Part shown: one piece after another, positions 16,555-24,546 of the stretch
Layout of the letters: every line of letters begins with the position of its first letter
Numbering within the stretch: position 1 is the stretch's first letter
Assembly (NCBI GenBank): GCA_947458145.1
Contig: CANGYM010000005.1
Location: 1-36,950 of the forward strand
DNA: 36,950 bases
Source: Alphaproteobacteria bacterium
GTDB lineage: Bacteria; Pseudomonadota; Alphaproteobacteria; JAJTHO01; CANGYM01
Direction: 5' to 3'
Notes under the pieces: model-generated
The model's input: only the letters and a program-made list of their open reading frames with translations
Database searches by the model: none
Told to the model about the DNA's origin: nothing
Position numbers and translations under genes: made by a program

Positions 16555-17601
16555 ATGACCATGTCCATCCCCACTCACCCCTCAAAGCCCCTTCGCGCTG
16601 TTGTTCTGGGGGGCAGTGGTTACACGGGGGCGGAGGTTTTGCGGCTGCTGTTGCCCCACCCTGCCTTTCACGTTGTGGCCGTGACGGGGGAAAGCCACGC
16701 GGGGGCATCATTGGGGGATGTGTTTCCCCATTTGGGATCGACCATGACCCTCGTGAAGCTGGAGGATGTGTCGTTTCAGGATATTGACGTGGTGTTTTCC
16801 TGTCTGCCCCATGCGGCGGGTCAAGGGGTTATGGCGTCTTTGCCGGCATCCTGCGTCATTGTGGATTTATCGGCGGATTTTCGCCTGCGGGATGTGGCCA
16901 CCTACGAACACTGGTACGGCCCCCATTTGGCCAAGGATCTGCAAAAGCAGGCGGTTTATGGTTTATCAGAATGGTACGAAGACGATATCCGCACCGCCCG
17001 CCTGATTGCCAACCCGGGATGTTATCCCACGGCCAGTTTACTGCCCTTAATTCCCTTGCTGCGGGGGGGATTGATTGACAGCGATCTGATCATTGATGCC
17101 AAATCCGGCATCAGCGGCGCGGGGCGAAAGGCCAATGTCACACTGCTGGGGGCAGAGCGCATGGAAAATTTTTCCGCTTATGGTCTGGGGCACCATCGTC
17201 ATTATCCGGAAATTGTGCAGGAATGTCAGGCGGCGGCGGGACAATCTGTCCGTTTGACGTTTACGCCCCATCTGGTGCCCATGGTGCGGGGGATGTTGGC
17301 CACCATCTATGTGCGCGGGGGGGATTTGGGGGTGATTCAAAAAACCCTTGAGGAGGTCTATAGCCATGCCCCGTTTGTCCATGTGACCCACAAGGCGGAA
17401 CATTTGGCCACAAAATATGTATCCGGCACCAATCGGTGCCATCTGGGGGCCTTTGCGGGGTATCATGATGGGGATGTGATTTTGGTTTCGGTGATTGATA
17501 ATCTGGGCAAGGGCGCCGCCGGTCAGGCCGTTCAAAACGCCAACATCCGCTTTGGGCTGGACCCTGCGCTGGGACTGGGGACCTTGGCCGCGTATCCTTG
17601 A
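16555..17601 (+). CDS. argC: N-acetyl-gamma-glutamyl-phosphate reductase
   Basis: A 348-aa NADPH-dependent reductase, third step of arginine synthesis. It has the Rossmann motif VVLGGSGYTGAEVLRLL (residues 16-32), the catalytic cysteine Cys156 in ANPGCYPTASLLPL, an active-site histidine region GLGHHRHYPE, and the C-terminal GTNRCHLGAFAGYHDGD and DNLGKGAAGQAVQN that define type 1 ArgC. The ATG at 16555 follows CAGGAG with an 8-bp spacer; a longer frame from 16489 has no ribosome site and adds non-family residues. It is followed by the flagellin promoter, so it forms its own transcription unit. Confidence 0.95.
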   Translation: MTMSIPTHPSKPLRAVVLGGSGYTGAEVLRLLLPHPAFHVVAVTGESHAGASLGDVFPHLGSTMTLVKLEDVSFQDIDVVFSCLPHAAGQGVMASLPASCVIVDLSADFRLRDVATYEHWYGPHLAKDLQKQAVYGLSEWYEDDIRTARLIANPGCYPTASLLPLIPLLRGGLIDSDLIIDAKSGISGAGRKANVTLLGAERMENFSAYGLGHHRHYPEIVQECQAAAGQSVRLTFTPHLVPMVRGMLATIYVRGGDLGVIQKTLEEVYSHAPFVHVTHKAEHLATKYVSGTNRCHLGAFAGYHDGDVILVSVIDNLGKGAAGQAVQNANIRFGLDPALGLGTLAAYP

Positions 17602-17609
17602 TCTAAACT

Positions 17610-17626
17610 TTGGCACGACCTTTGCA
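17610..17626 (+). promoter_or_regulatory. Sigma-54 promoter of the flagellin gene
   Basis: TTGGCACGACCTTTGCA matches the sigma-54 consensus TTGGCACG-N4-TTGCA at every fixed base, with the -24 GG and -12 GC exactly 10 bp apart. Transcription should start near 17636, about 67 nt before the flagellin ATG. It implies RpoN and a flagellar enhancer-binding protein (FlbD/FleQ type) elsewhere; I could not assign an upstream enhancer within argC. Confidence 0.93.
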
Positions 17627-17703
17627 TAGTTGTTTCCAAGCCTTTTCACGTAAAGAAAAGGCAAAAACATCTAGGGAAGACCCAAAGACAAAGGAAACAT
17701 GCT

Positions 17704-19698
17704 ATGGTCCAGATTACCGTTTCAACCAACGTGGCGTCGTTAACATCGAATCGCTATTTGAACAAAAACGTCAGCGACACGTCACAGTCGATTTCCCGTT
17801 TGTCTTCGGGCTTGCGGATTGTTCAGGCCTCGGACGATGCCGCCGGCTTGGCGATTTCTAATAAACTCCGCGCAGACGAGGGGGCCTTAGATCAGGCCAT
17901 TCGTAACGCATCCCAAGGGGCCTCCACCCTGCAGGTGGCCAACGGGGCGCTGGATCAAATCAGCCAAATTCTGCTGCGTCTGAAGGTTTTGGCCACACAG
18001 GTGGTCAACGGAACCCTGGGCACCAACGAACGCCAAATTGTCCAACAGGAAGTTAGCCAGTTGGTGGAACAGGTCGATGCCACCGTGGATCAAACGAACT
18101 GGAACGGGATCAACCTGTTTGATGGGGGGGATCGGGGAATTTCACCAAAAAACCCATTTGCGGCGGATTCCAATGCGACGAGGACAGCCTTAACCACCAT
18201 CGCGGGAACCCGTTTTGACGACGGCAGTGTTAACATTGCTGTCTCTGGTTTTGTGGATGGAGAGGTTCATGATGCTCGCTCAACCTGGACCAATACCCCT
18301 GCAGACACCCTGACCATTGAGGTTGATATTGGATCCCAGACCTTTCGGGCCGAAAGAACCACGGATATTGCGTCTGGTGGTACAATTACGTTGGTGAGCA
18401 CAACCAATACGGCAAATTCGATCACCCTCACAAGTGATGCTCTCATTGACGTCAATACAGATCAAAGTGGCGCCGTGCAGACGGACCTTCGTGGGCTTTT
18501 TGGTGTTACGTCAGGAAACAACGTTGTCTTTGACGCCAGCAGTGTTCCCGCTGGCTATTCCACCGCCGCTGCGGGGACGTATTTTTCCGCCACACCCATC
18601 ACCAACACCCTGACGCGGGGTCGGGTTGAGGGGACCGTATCCGATGTTCGCGTTCAGGACATTGGGTCCACAGGCCTGCTGCAGGTGACTGTGGATGTGG
18701 GCAATCAAACCTTTCAGGGGATTGTGGCCAACAATGCGTCCTCGGGATCTGTGATTTTGTTAACCAGCACGAAAAACCCACAAAACAGCTTTCAAATCAA
18801 CACCAACGCGAACTTCCCCCCCGTCACGGCAGCGGCCCTGCAAACGGATTTAGATACGGTGTTTAATTTAACGGCCACAGCCACCAACCCGCCGGTGAAC
18901 TTTACCGCCAAACGGATGGGTGAAGATACCATTATCAATCGCCTCAACACCGCCTCCACCGCCACATCCATCAATGATGTGATTCAGGCCACAGGTGCAG
19001 CGGAAGTGGGAACCTATACCCTGACTTCGCGCTATGACAGCACCAACAACAAAACGACGCTGTATCTGGAACATGAGGACGGCACACTCTTCACCCGCGA
19101 TTTGGATGATCTGGATCAAGTATGGTCGGGAACAAAGGACGAATACAACATTAGCTTTACCAATGGTTTGGTTCTGAACATGAACAAAGAGGCCGTGGCC
19201 CGCCTGCAGGATGGTGTGGATCCTAATGGACTATCCGGAAGCCTTCCCCACCCTGGTCAGGATCTGGATGCCCTGGTGTTCACCATTGATCCGGGCGATG
19301 TCACCACCATGGATTTTCAGGTGGGCATCGAAGCCAATGATTTAATCACCGTCAAATTTGTGTCCATGAACACGGAAAATTTAGGCATTCACGGATTGAA
19401 TGTCGAAACAGCAGAGGGCGGCACAAAGGCCTCGGGAGCAATCGATGGAGCCATCAAGCGCGTAGGAGAGGCCCAAGCCCAATTGGGGGCCATTCAGTCC
19501 CGAATGGGCTTTGTGATTCAGAATGCCCAGATCACTTTGGAAAACACGAAAGCCTCTCGCGCAACCTTTACCGATGTGGATTTTGGGGCGGAGGTGACCA
19601 TCTTTACCTCGAAACAGACCCTCTCCCAGGCCGCCGCGTCCATGTCCGCGCAGGCCAACAGGATTCCCGAGTTATTCCTGCAGATGTTGCAGGGATAA
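17704..19698 (+). CDS. Flagellin with duplicated central domain
   Basis: A 664-aa flagellin. The N-terminal D0/D1 region (residues 1-140) has VSTNVASLTSNRYLNKN, SISRLSSGLRI, ASDDAAGLAISNKLRA and NWNGINLFDGG. The C-terminal D1/D0 region has GAIQSRMGFVIQNAQI and the final SAQANRIPELFLQMLQ. The protein is long for alphaproteobacteria (often 270-500 aa). The extra length is in the surface-exposed middle, which holds two related units of about 90 residues (about 182-272 and 306-390), each with a 'V-D-[IV]-G-x-Q-T-F' strand and a final 'A-x-Q-T-D-L' segment. AAAGGAAAC precedes the ATG. A perfect sigma-54 promoter and a strong terminator make it monocistronic. No other flagellar gene is nearby. D2/D3 sequence resembles no specific known flagellin. 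Confidence 0.95.
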   Translation: MVQITVSTNVASLTSNRYLNKNVSDTSQSISRLSSGLRIVQASDDAAGLAISNKLRADEGALDQAIRNASQGASTLQVANGALDQISQILLRLKVLATQVVNGTLGTNERQIVQQEVSQLVEQVDATVDQTNWNGINLFDGGDRGISPKNPFAADSNATRTALTTIAGTRFDDGSVNIAVSGFVDGEVHDARSTWTNTPADTLTIEVDIGSQTFRAERTTDIASGGTITLVSTTNTANSITLTSDALIDVNTDQSGAVQTDLRGLFGVTSGNNVVFDASSVPAGYSTAAAGTYFSATPITNTLTRGRVEGTVSDVRVQDIGSTGLLQVTVDVGNQTFQGIVANNASSGSVILLTSTKNPQNSFQINTNANFPPVTAAALQTDLDTVFNLTATATNPPVNFTAKRMGEDTIINRLNTASTATSINDVIQATGAAEVGTYTLTSRYDSTNNKTTLYLEHEDGTLFTRDLDDLDQVWSGTKDEYNISFTNGLVLNMNKEAVARLQDGVDPNGLSGSLPHPGQDLDALVFTIDPGDVTTMDFQVGIEANDLITVKFVSMNTENLGIHGLNVETAEGGTKASGAIDGAIKRVGEAQAQLGAIQSRMGFVIQNAQITLENTKASRATFTDVDFGAEVTIFTSKQTLSQAAASMSAQANRIPELFLQMLQG

Positions 19699-19722
19699 GG
19701 CTCAGATGATGGAGCCCAACTT

Positions 19723-19757
19723 GCCCCGCTCTTTGCGAAAAGAGCGGGGCTTTTTTT
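19723..19757 (+). terminator. Rho-independent terminator of flagellin
   Basis: A perfect 12-bp stem, GCCCCGCTCTTT (19723-19734) with AAAGAGCGGGGC (19739-19750), a 4-nt GCGA loop and seven T (19751-19757). It lies 24 bp after the stop codon. Confidence 0.95.
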
Positions 19758-19824
19758 GTTGACCCCATAACGAAATCCGTTGGTATAGTGGGGAGGTGTC
19801 TTCTCCTTGTCTTTTGAGGCTCTG

Positions 19825-21480
19825 ATGGTGACCAACGATACGCTTTCACCGTTTTTATCCAGCGCCGCCATGGTTTTTATGGTTGCCGGCGTTGTGGTGC
19901 CGGTGTTTCAGAAATTGCGCATTCCACCCACCTTAGGGTATGTGCTGGCGGGTATCCTTTTGGGTCCCTTTGGATTGATTCGCTTGGTGCCAGAGGATTT
20001 ATCGGGGGTGGCCCTGCATCAGGGAAATATCATGTCTCTGCTGGCAGAGTTGGGCATTATGGCCCTGCTGTTTATGATCGGGCTAGAGCTATCGCTGGAT
20101 CGCTTGCGGGATATGCGGCGCATGGTTTTGGGACTGGGGAATAGCCAGATTTTGGTCACCGGCGCCGTTATTGGGGGGGTGGCCATCCTGTTTGGCCATG
20201 CTGCCCCCACGGCGGTGTTGCTGGGGGTGTGTTTGGCGTTATCCTCAACGGCCATGGTGATGCAAACCATGGGGGAAAACAACTTAACGGCCAGACCGCT
20301 GGGGGTGATGTGTTTTTCTGTGTTGTTGATGCAGGATTTGGCAGTGGTGCCCCTGTTGATTTTGGTGGGGGCTTTGACTTTGGGGCCGGCAGACCATGGG
20401 GATTTGGGACGTTTGATTGTGGAATCTCTGCTGGGGGCGGGATTGGTTCTGGTGGGCATGATGGTGCTGGGGCGGTGGTTGTTGCGCCCCCTGATGCAGA
20501 GCGTTTCGGCCGCCCGTAACAGCGAATGGCTGATGGCCTTTGTGCTGCTGAGTGTGTCTGCTGCTGCGTTAATCACCCACAAAGCCGGTCTTTCCCCCGC
20601 GCTGGGGGCGTTTTTGGCGGGCCTTGTGGTGGCAGAAACGGCCTATCGCCACGAAGTCCATGTGATTTTAGAGCCGCTGAAGGGGCTGTTGCTGGGTATT
20701 TTTTTTCTGTCTGTGGGTATGGCCATTGATGTTCGCGCCGTGTTGGATCATCCCCTGTGGCTGATGGCATCAGTGGTGGGTCTTTTTTTGATCAAGGCCA
20801 TGGTGTTTTATCCCTTGGCCCGTTTATGGGGGATTGCCCGCGGCATGGCTGTGGAGGGGGCTTTGATTCTGGCCCAAGCGGGCGAGTTTGCCTTTGTCCT
20901 GCTGGGGATGATGATGGCGGGAGGATTGCTGAGTGCGGCGGACGGGCAGTTTTTTCTGTTGGTGGTGGCCCTGTCCATGATGACATCGCCCCTTGTGTTC
21001 CATTTGGCCCCACGGGTGCGGGCCTTCTTGGATCCTGAGACCCCTGAGGGCACGGACCATCATCCCTCAACCCCCTTTGTTTTGGTGGTGGGGCTAGGAC
21101 GGGTGGGGCGATGCATTGCCCAAGCCCTGAAAGACAATCACCGCCCCCATTTGGCCATGGACCGCCGCATGAGCGCCGTTCATCATGCCCAAAAAGAGGG
21201 CATTTCCGCATTTTACGGAGACATACGGAACATCCAGCATATTCATCATGCGGTGGCGTCTGGGGCGTTTGCCGTGATTCTGGCCGTGGATTCCCTGCCC
21301 CTGACGCGGGATGTGGTGGGCACCATTCACCGGCACCATCCCACCCTGCCCCTGATTGTGCGGGCCCATAACAAAGAATCCATCGATGATCTTTACGCCC
21401 TGGGGGCCAGTGTGGTTGTGGCGGAGGACGTGGGTCTGGCGGAAAAGCTGCTAACAGGGCTGGATCATTCGGCCATTTAG
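19825..21480 (+). CDS. CPA2-family cation:proton antiporter with C-terminal TrkA-N domain (KefB type)
   Basis: A 551-aa inner membrane protein. About 12 hydrophobic segments occupy residues 10-390, including LGYVLAGILLGPFG, the conserved ELGIMALLFMIGLELS, ALSSTAMVMQ, SVLLMQDLAVVPLLIL and HKAGLSPALGAFLAGLVVAE, the ion-translocation motifs of CPA2 exchangers. A C-terminal Rossmann domain begins near residue 405 with LVVGLGRVGRCIAQAL (RCK/TrkA-N), which in Kef proteins gates transport by NAD(H) or glutathione adducts. It probably exports potassium or sodium against protons. The ATG at 19825 follows TTTGAGG; a TTG at 19807 behind GGAGG is an alternative adding 6 residues. kefF/kefG ancillary genes are absent. 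Confidence 0.9.
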   Translation: MVTNDTLSPFLSSAAMVFMVAGVVVPVFQKLRIPPTLGYVLAGILLGPFGLIRLVPEDLSGVALHQGNIMSLLAELGIMALLFMIGLELSLDRLRDMRRMVLGLGNSQILVTGAVIGGVAILFGHAAPTAVLLGVCLALSSTAMVMQTMGENNLTARPLGVMCFSVLLMQDLAVVPLLILVGALTLGPADHGDLGRLIVESLLGAGLVLVGMMVLGRWLLRPLMQSVSAARNSEWLMAFVLLSVSAAALITHKAGLSPALGAFLAGLVVAETAYRHEVHVILEPLKGLLLGIFFLSVGMAIDVRAVLDHPLWLMASVVGLFLIKAMVFYPLARLWGIARGMAVEGALILAQAGEFAFVLLGMMMAGGLLSAADGQFFLLVVALSMMTSPLVFHLAPRVRAFLDPETPEGTDHHPSTPFVLVVGLGRVGRCIAQALKDNHRPHLAMDRRMSAVHHAQKEGISAFYGDIRNIQHIHHAVASGAFAVILAVDSLPLTRDVVGTIHRHHPTLPLIVRAHNKESIDDLYALGASVVVAEDVGLAEKLLTGLDHSAI

Positions 21481-21633
21481 AGGAATTCTGCTCAAAGCCC
21501 ATCCGGCGATAGCCACAGCGGGACACAAAATAAAAACAAAGACAGATGGCCCGATCTCTGATGGCAACAAAATCCAAAGAAAATCCTTGACGCCCACCCC
21601 CCAGATGCCCCAAATAAAGGAATCTTTGATGAT

Positions 21634-21707
21634 GCGGGTGTAGCTCAATGGTAGAGTTCCAGCCTTCCAAGCTGGCTGTGAGGGTTCGATCCCCTTCACC
21701 CGCTCCA
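21634..21707 (+). tRNA. tRNA-Gly (UCC anticodon)
   Basis: The acceptor arm GCGGGTG (21634-21640) pairs with CACCCGC (21697-21703). D arm GCTCAATGGTAGAGTT. The anticodon stem CCAGC/GCTGG encloses CTTCCAA, giving anticodon TCC. T arm GAGGGTTCGATCCCCTT. CCA is encoded (21705-21707). 74 nt including CCA. Confidence 0.95.
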
Positions 21708-21731
21708 CCTTGTATCGGCAGGATCTACCAA

Positions 21732-21820
21732 GGGGATATGGCGGAACCGGTAGACGCAACGGACTTAAAATCCGTCGGCTTTTAACAGCCGTGCCAGTTC
21801 GACTCTGGCTATCCCCACCA
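21732..21820 (+). tRNA. tRNA-Leu (UAA anticodon)
   Basis: The acceptor arm GGGGATA (21732-21738) pairs with TATCCCC (21810-21816). The anticodon stem ACGGA/TCCGT encloses CTTAAAA, giving anticodon TAA. A long variable arm (CGGCTTTTAACAGCCG) is present, as expected for a class II tRNA. T arm CCAGTTCGACTCTGG; encoded CCA. It lies 24 bp after tRNA-Gly, so the two are probably one transcript. Confidence 0.95.
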
Positions 21821-21901
21821 GATTTTGAGAGTGACTTGCTTTTTCCCCCAAGATCCATCACATTGAATGCTGTTGAATGAACTTCCGATGTGGGTTTTGC
21901 C

Positions 21902-22030
21902 ATGTGTCAACGCTGCGATGATTTTGATGATCATGCCCTGAATGCGGGGGATCAGGACCTGAGTATGTCTGACGTTCTGACGCGTCTTTTAACACCTTCA
22001 CCCCCCAAAGCTGACGAGGATTTTTCGTAA
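21902..22030 (+). CDS. Possible small acidic protein upstream of fabI, 42 aa
   Basis: A short frame from ATG 21902 (or GTG 21890) to TAA 22028-22030, ending one base before the fabI start codon. The peptide begins MCQRCDDFDDHAL and is acidic with a CxxC-like pair at its N-terminus. The close junction with fabI suggests translational coupling. No family is recognised and the ribosome site is unclear. It could instead be untranslated fabI leader. Confidence 0.35.
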   Translation: MCQRCDDFDDHALNAGDQDLSMSDVLTRLLTPSPPKADEDFS

Positions 22031-22031
22031 C

Positions 22032-22823
22032 ATGACCGACATTTCCGACATTCGCATTGGCGAGCTGATGAAGGGCAAAAAGGCCCTGATTGTCGGCGTG
22101 GCCAATGAACATTCCATTGCCTATGGCATTGCCCGTTCTTTGTCGCGGGCGGGGGCAGAGCTGGCGATTACCTATCAAACGGAAAAAACCAAAACCTTTG
22201 TGGAGCCCTGTTTGGCCGATTTACGGGTGCCGTTGTTCATGCCGTGTGATGTGACGCAGGCAGGATCGCTGGAGGCCGTTTTTGAGGCCATTGAAAAAAC
22301 ATGGGGCCGTTTGGATGTGCTGGTGCATGCCATCGCCTTTGCCCCGCGGGAGGATTTGCACGGTCGCGTGGTGGATTGTTCCCTAAACGGCTTTTTGAAT
22401 GCCATGGATGTGTCGTGCCATTCGTTTATCCGTATGGCCAAACTGGCCGAGCCCCTGATGAAAGACGGCGGGGCCATGTTCACCATGACCTATTACGGGT
22501 CTGAAAAAGCTGTGCCCAATTACAATATGATGGGCCCTGTGAAGGCGGCCCTGGAAAGCACCGTGCGGTATCTGGCGCTGGAGCTGGGGGAAAAACGCAT
22601 TCGTGTCAATGCCATTTCCCCCGGCCCCATGATGACGCGGGCGGCTTCGGGATTGAAGAAATTTGAACATCTGTTGTCACTGGCCGCCGAGCGGGCGCCC
22701 ACCCATCATTTGGTGACGTTGGATGATGTGGGACGCACGACGACCTTTTTGGCGTCGGATCTGGCCCCCAGCATTACGGGGGACGTGATTTATATTGACG
22801 GCGGATACCACATTGTCGGGTAA
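22032..22823 (+). CDS. fabI: Enoyl-[acyl-carrier-protein] reductase (NADH), FabI
   Basis: A 263-aa short-chain dehydrogenase of the FabI type, which reduces enoyl-ACP in the last step of each fatty-acid elongation cycle. It has the FabI-specific cofactor motif GVANEHSIAYGIA (residues 22-34), WGRLDVLVHAIAFAP, catalytic Tyr164 and Lys171 spaced Y-x6-K in PNYNMMGPVKAALE, and VNAISPGP followed by the closing DGGYHIVG. Length is normal (about 260-272 aa). A GACGAGGA ribosome site precedes the ATG by about 11 bp. rlmH follows 10 bp after the stop, so they are probably one operon. It lies downstream of the two tRNA genes on the same strand. Confidence 0.96.
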   Translation: MTDISDIRIGELMKGKKALIVGVANEHSIAYGIARSLSRAGAELAITYQTEKTKTFVEPCLADLRVPLFMPCDVTQAGSLEAVFEAIEKTWGRLDVLVHAIAFAPREDLHGRVVDCSLNGFLNAMDVSCHSFIRMAKLAEPLMKDGGAMFTMTYYGSEKAVPNYNMMGPVKAALESTVRYLALELGEKRIRVNAISPGPMMTRAASGLKKFEHLLSLAAERAPTHHLVTLDDVGRTTTFLASDLAPSITGDVIYIDGGYHIVG

Positions 22824-22833
22824 AGGGACCACG

Positions 22834-23262
22834 TTGATCCGTGTTGGCCATGCCCTGCCGGCGGCGTACCAAACCCTGTGCGATGATTTGTGCAAACGGT
22901 TGCGCCCTGCCCCCAGTATCCTGACCCTGCCGCCCAGTCTGCACAAAGGCCCCGCGGGCCTGCGGGATGAAGGGGATCGCATCCGAAAAATTCTGCCCGC
23001 CAAAGGCACCGTGATTGCGCTGGACAGGGGCGGTGTCATGTTGGGAACAGAGGATTTCGCGGCGGCCCTAGCCCGTTGGCCCCAGCCCACCTTTATCATC
23101 GGCGGGGCAGAGGGGCAGGATCCGGATCTGCTGAAAACAGCCCACCATAATTTGTCCCTTGGCCCCATGACCATGGCCCACGCGCTGGCATGTTTGGTGT
23201 TGATGGAACAGATTTACCGCGCCCAGTGCATCCGCACCCATCATCCGTACCATCGGGATTAA
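22834..23262 (+). CDS. rlmH: 23S rRNA (pseudouridine1915-N3)-methyltransferase RlmH
   Basis: A 142-aa SPOUT methyltransferase that methylates pseudouridine 1915 of 23S rRNA on assembled 70S ribosomes. The diagnostic C-terminal knot is complete: FIIGGAEGQDP (S-adenosylmethionine loop), LSLGPMTMAHALACLVLMEQ and the closing YRAQCIRTHHPYHRD. I chose the TTG at 22834 because AAAGGGA lies 5-6 bp upstream and the protein then begins MIRVGH as in family members. A longer TTG start at 22795 would overlap fabI and add 13 foreign residues. Family length is about 150 aa. rsfS, often next to rlmH, is absent. Confidence 0.93.
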   Translation: MIRVGHALPAAYQTLCDDLCKRLRPAPSILTLPPSLHKGPAGLRDEGDRIRKILPAKGTVIALDRGGVMLGTEDFAAALARWPQPTFIIGGAEGQDPDLLKTAHHNLSLGPMTMAHALACLVLMEQIYRAQCIRTHHPYHRD

Positions 23263-23447
23263 CGCAAAAGCCATACGCACAGCCCAAGAAAAACGGGGCG
23301 AAGCGGAAAAATACCCCACCGCAGGCTGAGGGAGGATGATTGTTTTCGTCTTGGCCCAGGGCGCCCCCCACAATTTGATTGTGATTTTTGCGTGGGTGTG
23401 AGAAAAAGAAAAATCCAACAACAACGATCTTACCCGAGGTTTTATTC

Positions 23448-24230
23448 ATGGTTGCCTTTGCTCTGCCTAAAAATTCAACCTACACCGTTGGGCATTTTTT
23501 TCCGGCGGCCAAAACGGCCCGTCGCACCAAAATTTTTCGCATTTACCGGTATGACCCCGATGGGGAAAGCAATCCGCGGGTGGATGCCTACGAGGTTGAT
23601 TTGGACACCTGCGGCCCCATGGTTCTGGATGCCCTGATTAAAATTAAAAACGAAATTGACCCCACATTGACCTTTCGCCGGTCCTGCCGCGAGGGGATTT
23701 GCGGCAGCTGTTCCATGAACATCGACGGGGGCAACACGCTGGCCTGTTTAAAGCCCATTGCCGATATTGATGGGGAAGTGCGCATTTTTCCCCTGCCCCA
23801 TATGCCGGTGATTAAGGATTTGGTTCCCGATCTTTCCCAGCCCTATGCCCAGTATCAATCCATCAAGCCTTGGCTGCAAAGCGATACGGCCCCTGCCTCT
23901 GGCAGCGAGCGTCTGCAAAGCATCGAAGAGCGCAAAGAACTGGACGGATTGTGGGAATGCATTTTGTGTTTCTGCTGTTCCACCAGCTGCCCCAGTTATT
24001 GGTGGAATGGGGACCGTTATCTGGGCCCTGCGGTGCTGCTGCAGGCCTATCGCTGGATTGCCGACAGCCGTGACGAAGCCACGGGCGAGCGTCTGGATGC
24101 GCTGGAGGATCCCTTTAAACTGTACCGTTGTCACACCATCATGAACTGCACCAACGCCTGTCCCAAGGGCCTGAACCCTGCCAAAGCTATTGGGAATATC
24201 AAAAAGAAGATGGTGGAACGTCAACATTGA
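23448..24230 (+). CDS. sdhB: Succinate dehydrogenase iron-sulfur subunit
   Basis: A 260-aa protein that carries electrons from the SdhA flavin to quinone in complex II. The three cluster motifs are complete: the 2Fe-2S ligands in [19 protein letters not shown] with a later LAC, the 4Fe-4[17 protein letters not shown], and the second site [17 protein letters not shown]. The ATG at 23448 follows CCGAGG; an extension to 23388 is not family-like. sdhC, sdhD and sdhA, which normally precede sdhB, are absent; rlmH and a 185-bp gap are upstream. The stop overlaps the start of the following lipoprotein gene (TGATG). Confidence 0.96.
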   Translation: MVAFALPKNSTYTVGHFFPAAKTARRTKIFRIYRYDPDGESNPRVDAYEVDLDTCGPMVLDALIKIKNEIDPTLTFRRSCREGICGSCSMNIDGGNTLACLKPIADIDGEVRIFPLPHMPVIKDLVPDLSQPYAQYQSIKPWLQSDTAPASGSERLQSIEERKELDGLWECILCFCCSTSCPSYWWNGDRYLGPAVLLQAYRWIADSRDEATGERLDALEDPFKLYRCHTIMNCTNACPKGLNPAKAIGNIKKKMVERQH

Positions 24231-24382
24231 TGGTGTCCATGGGCCAGTGTCGTGTTTTTTTGGTTGTGCTGCTGGCGGCGGCGATGCTTTCCCTTTCTGC
24301 CTGTGGTCGCAAAATTCCCCTAGAAAGACCCAGCCCCACGCCGGTGGAGCGTTCTGGGGATGCGGACAATAACGCTCAGTGA
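24230..24382 (+). CDS. Small LptM-like (YifL-type) lipoprotein, 50 aa
   Basis: The ATG at 24230-24232 overlaps the sdhB stop. The peptide has a charged start, a hydrophobic stretch (VFLVVLLAAAMLSL) and the lipobox LSAC, then CGRKIPLERPSPTPVE. The 'CGxKxPL' sequence after the lipidated cysteine is the hallmark of LptM/YifL proteins, which bind the LptD-BamA complex and help LptD fold. The Ile replaces the usual Gly in 'KGPL'. Known family: outer membrane LPS translocon maturation. LpxC, for lipid A synthesis, follows 165 bp downstream, which fits the envelope theme. It is probably co-transcribed with sdhB. Confidence 0.75.
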   Translation: MVSMGQCRVFLVVLLAAAMLSLSACGRKIPLERPSPTPVERSGDADNNAQ

Positions 24383-24546
24383 TCCTGCGCCCCAAACTCT
24401 GATGGCCGACAGCCCATGGGCCAAAATGGTCCACCCCCCCCCTTTGGTTACATTTCGTAACATATCCATCGTTGTTTTGCTTGGGCCCTATCCGTTACCA
24501 TGCATGGTGAACGAATACCCTGAGCAATAAAAAAGGCTATTTCCGC

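Noticed and set aside
20792-21670. 292-codon open frame opposite the KefB-type antiporter
   Set aside because: Antisense shadow with low-complexity Pro/Gly/Arg content; it also runs over the tRNA-Gly gene.
24128-24229. Longer start for the small lipoprotein
   Set aside because: It would place the lipobox far from the N-terminus and overlap the third iron-sulfur motif region of sdhB. The TGATG start is natural.
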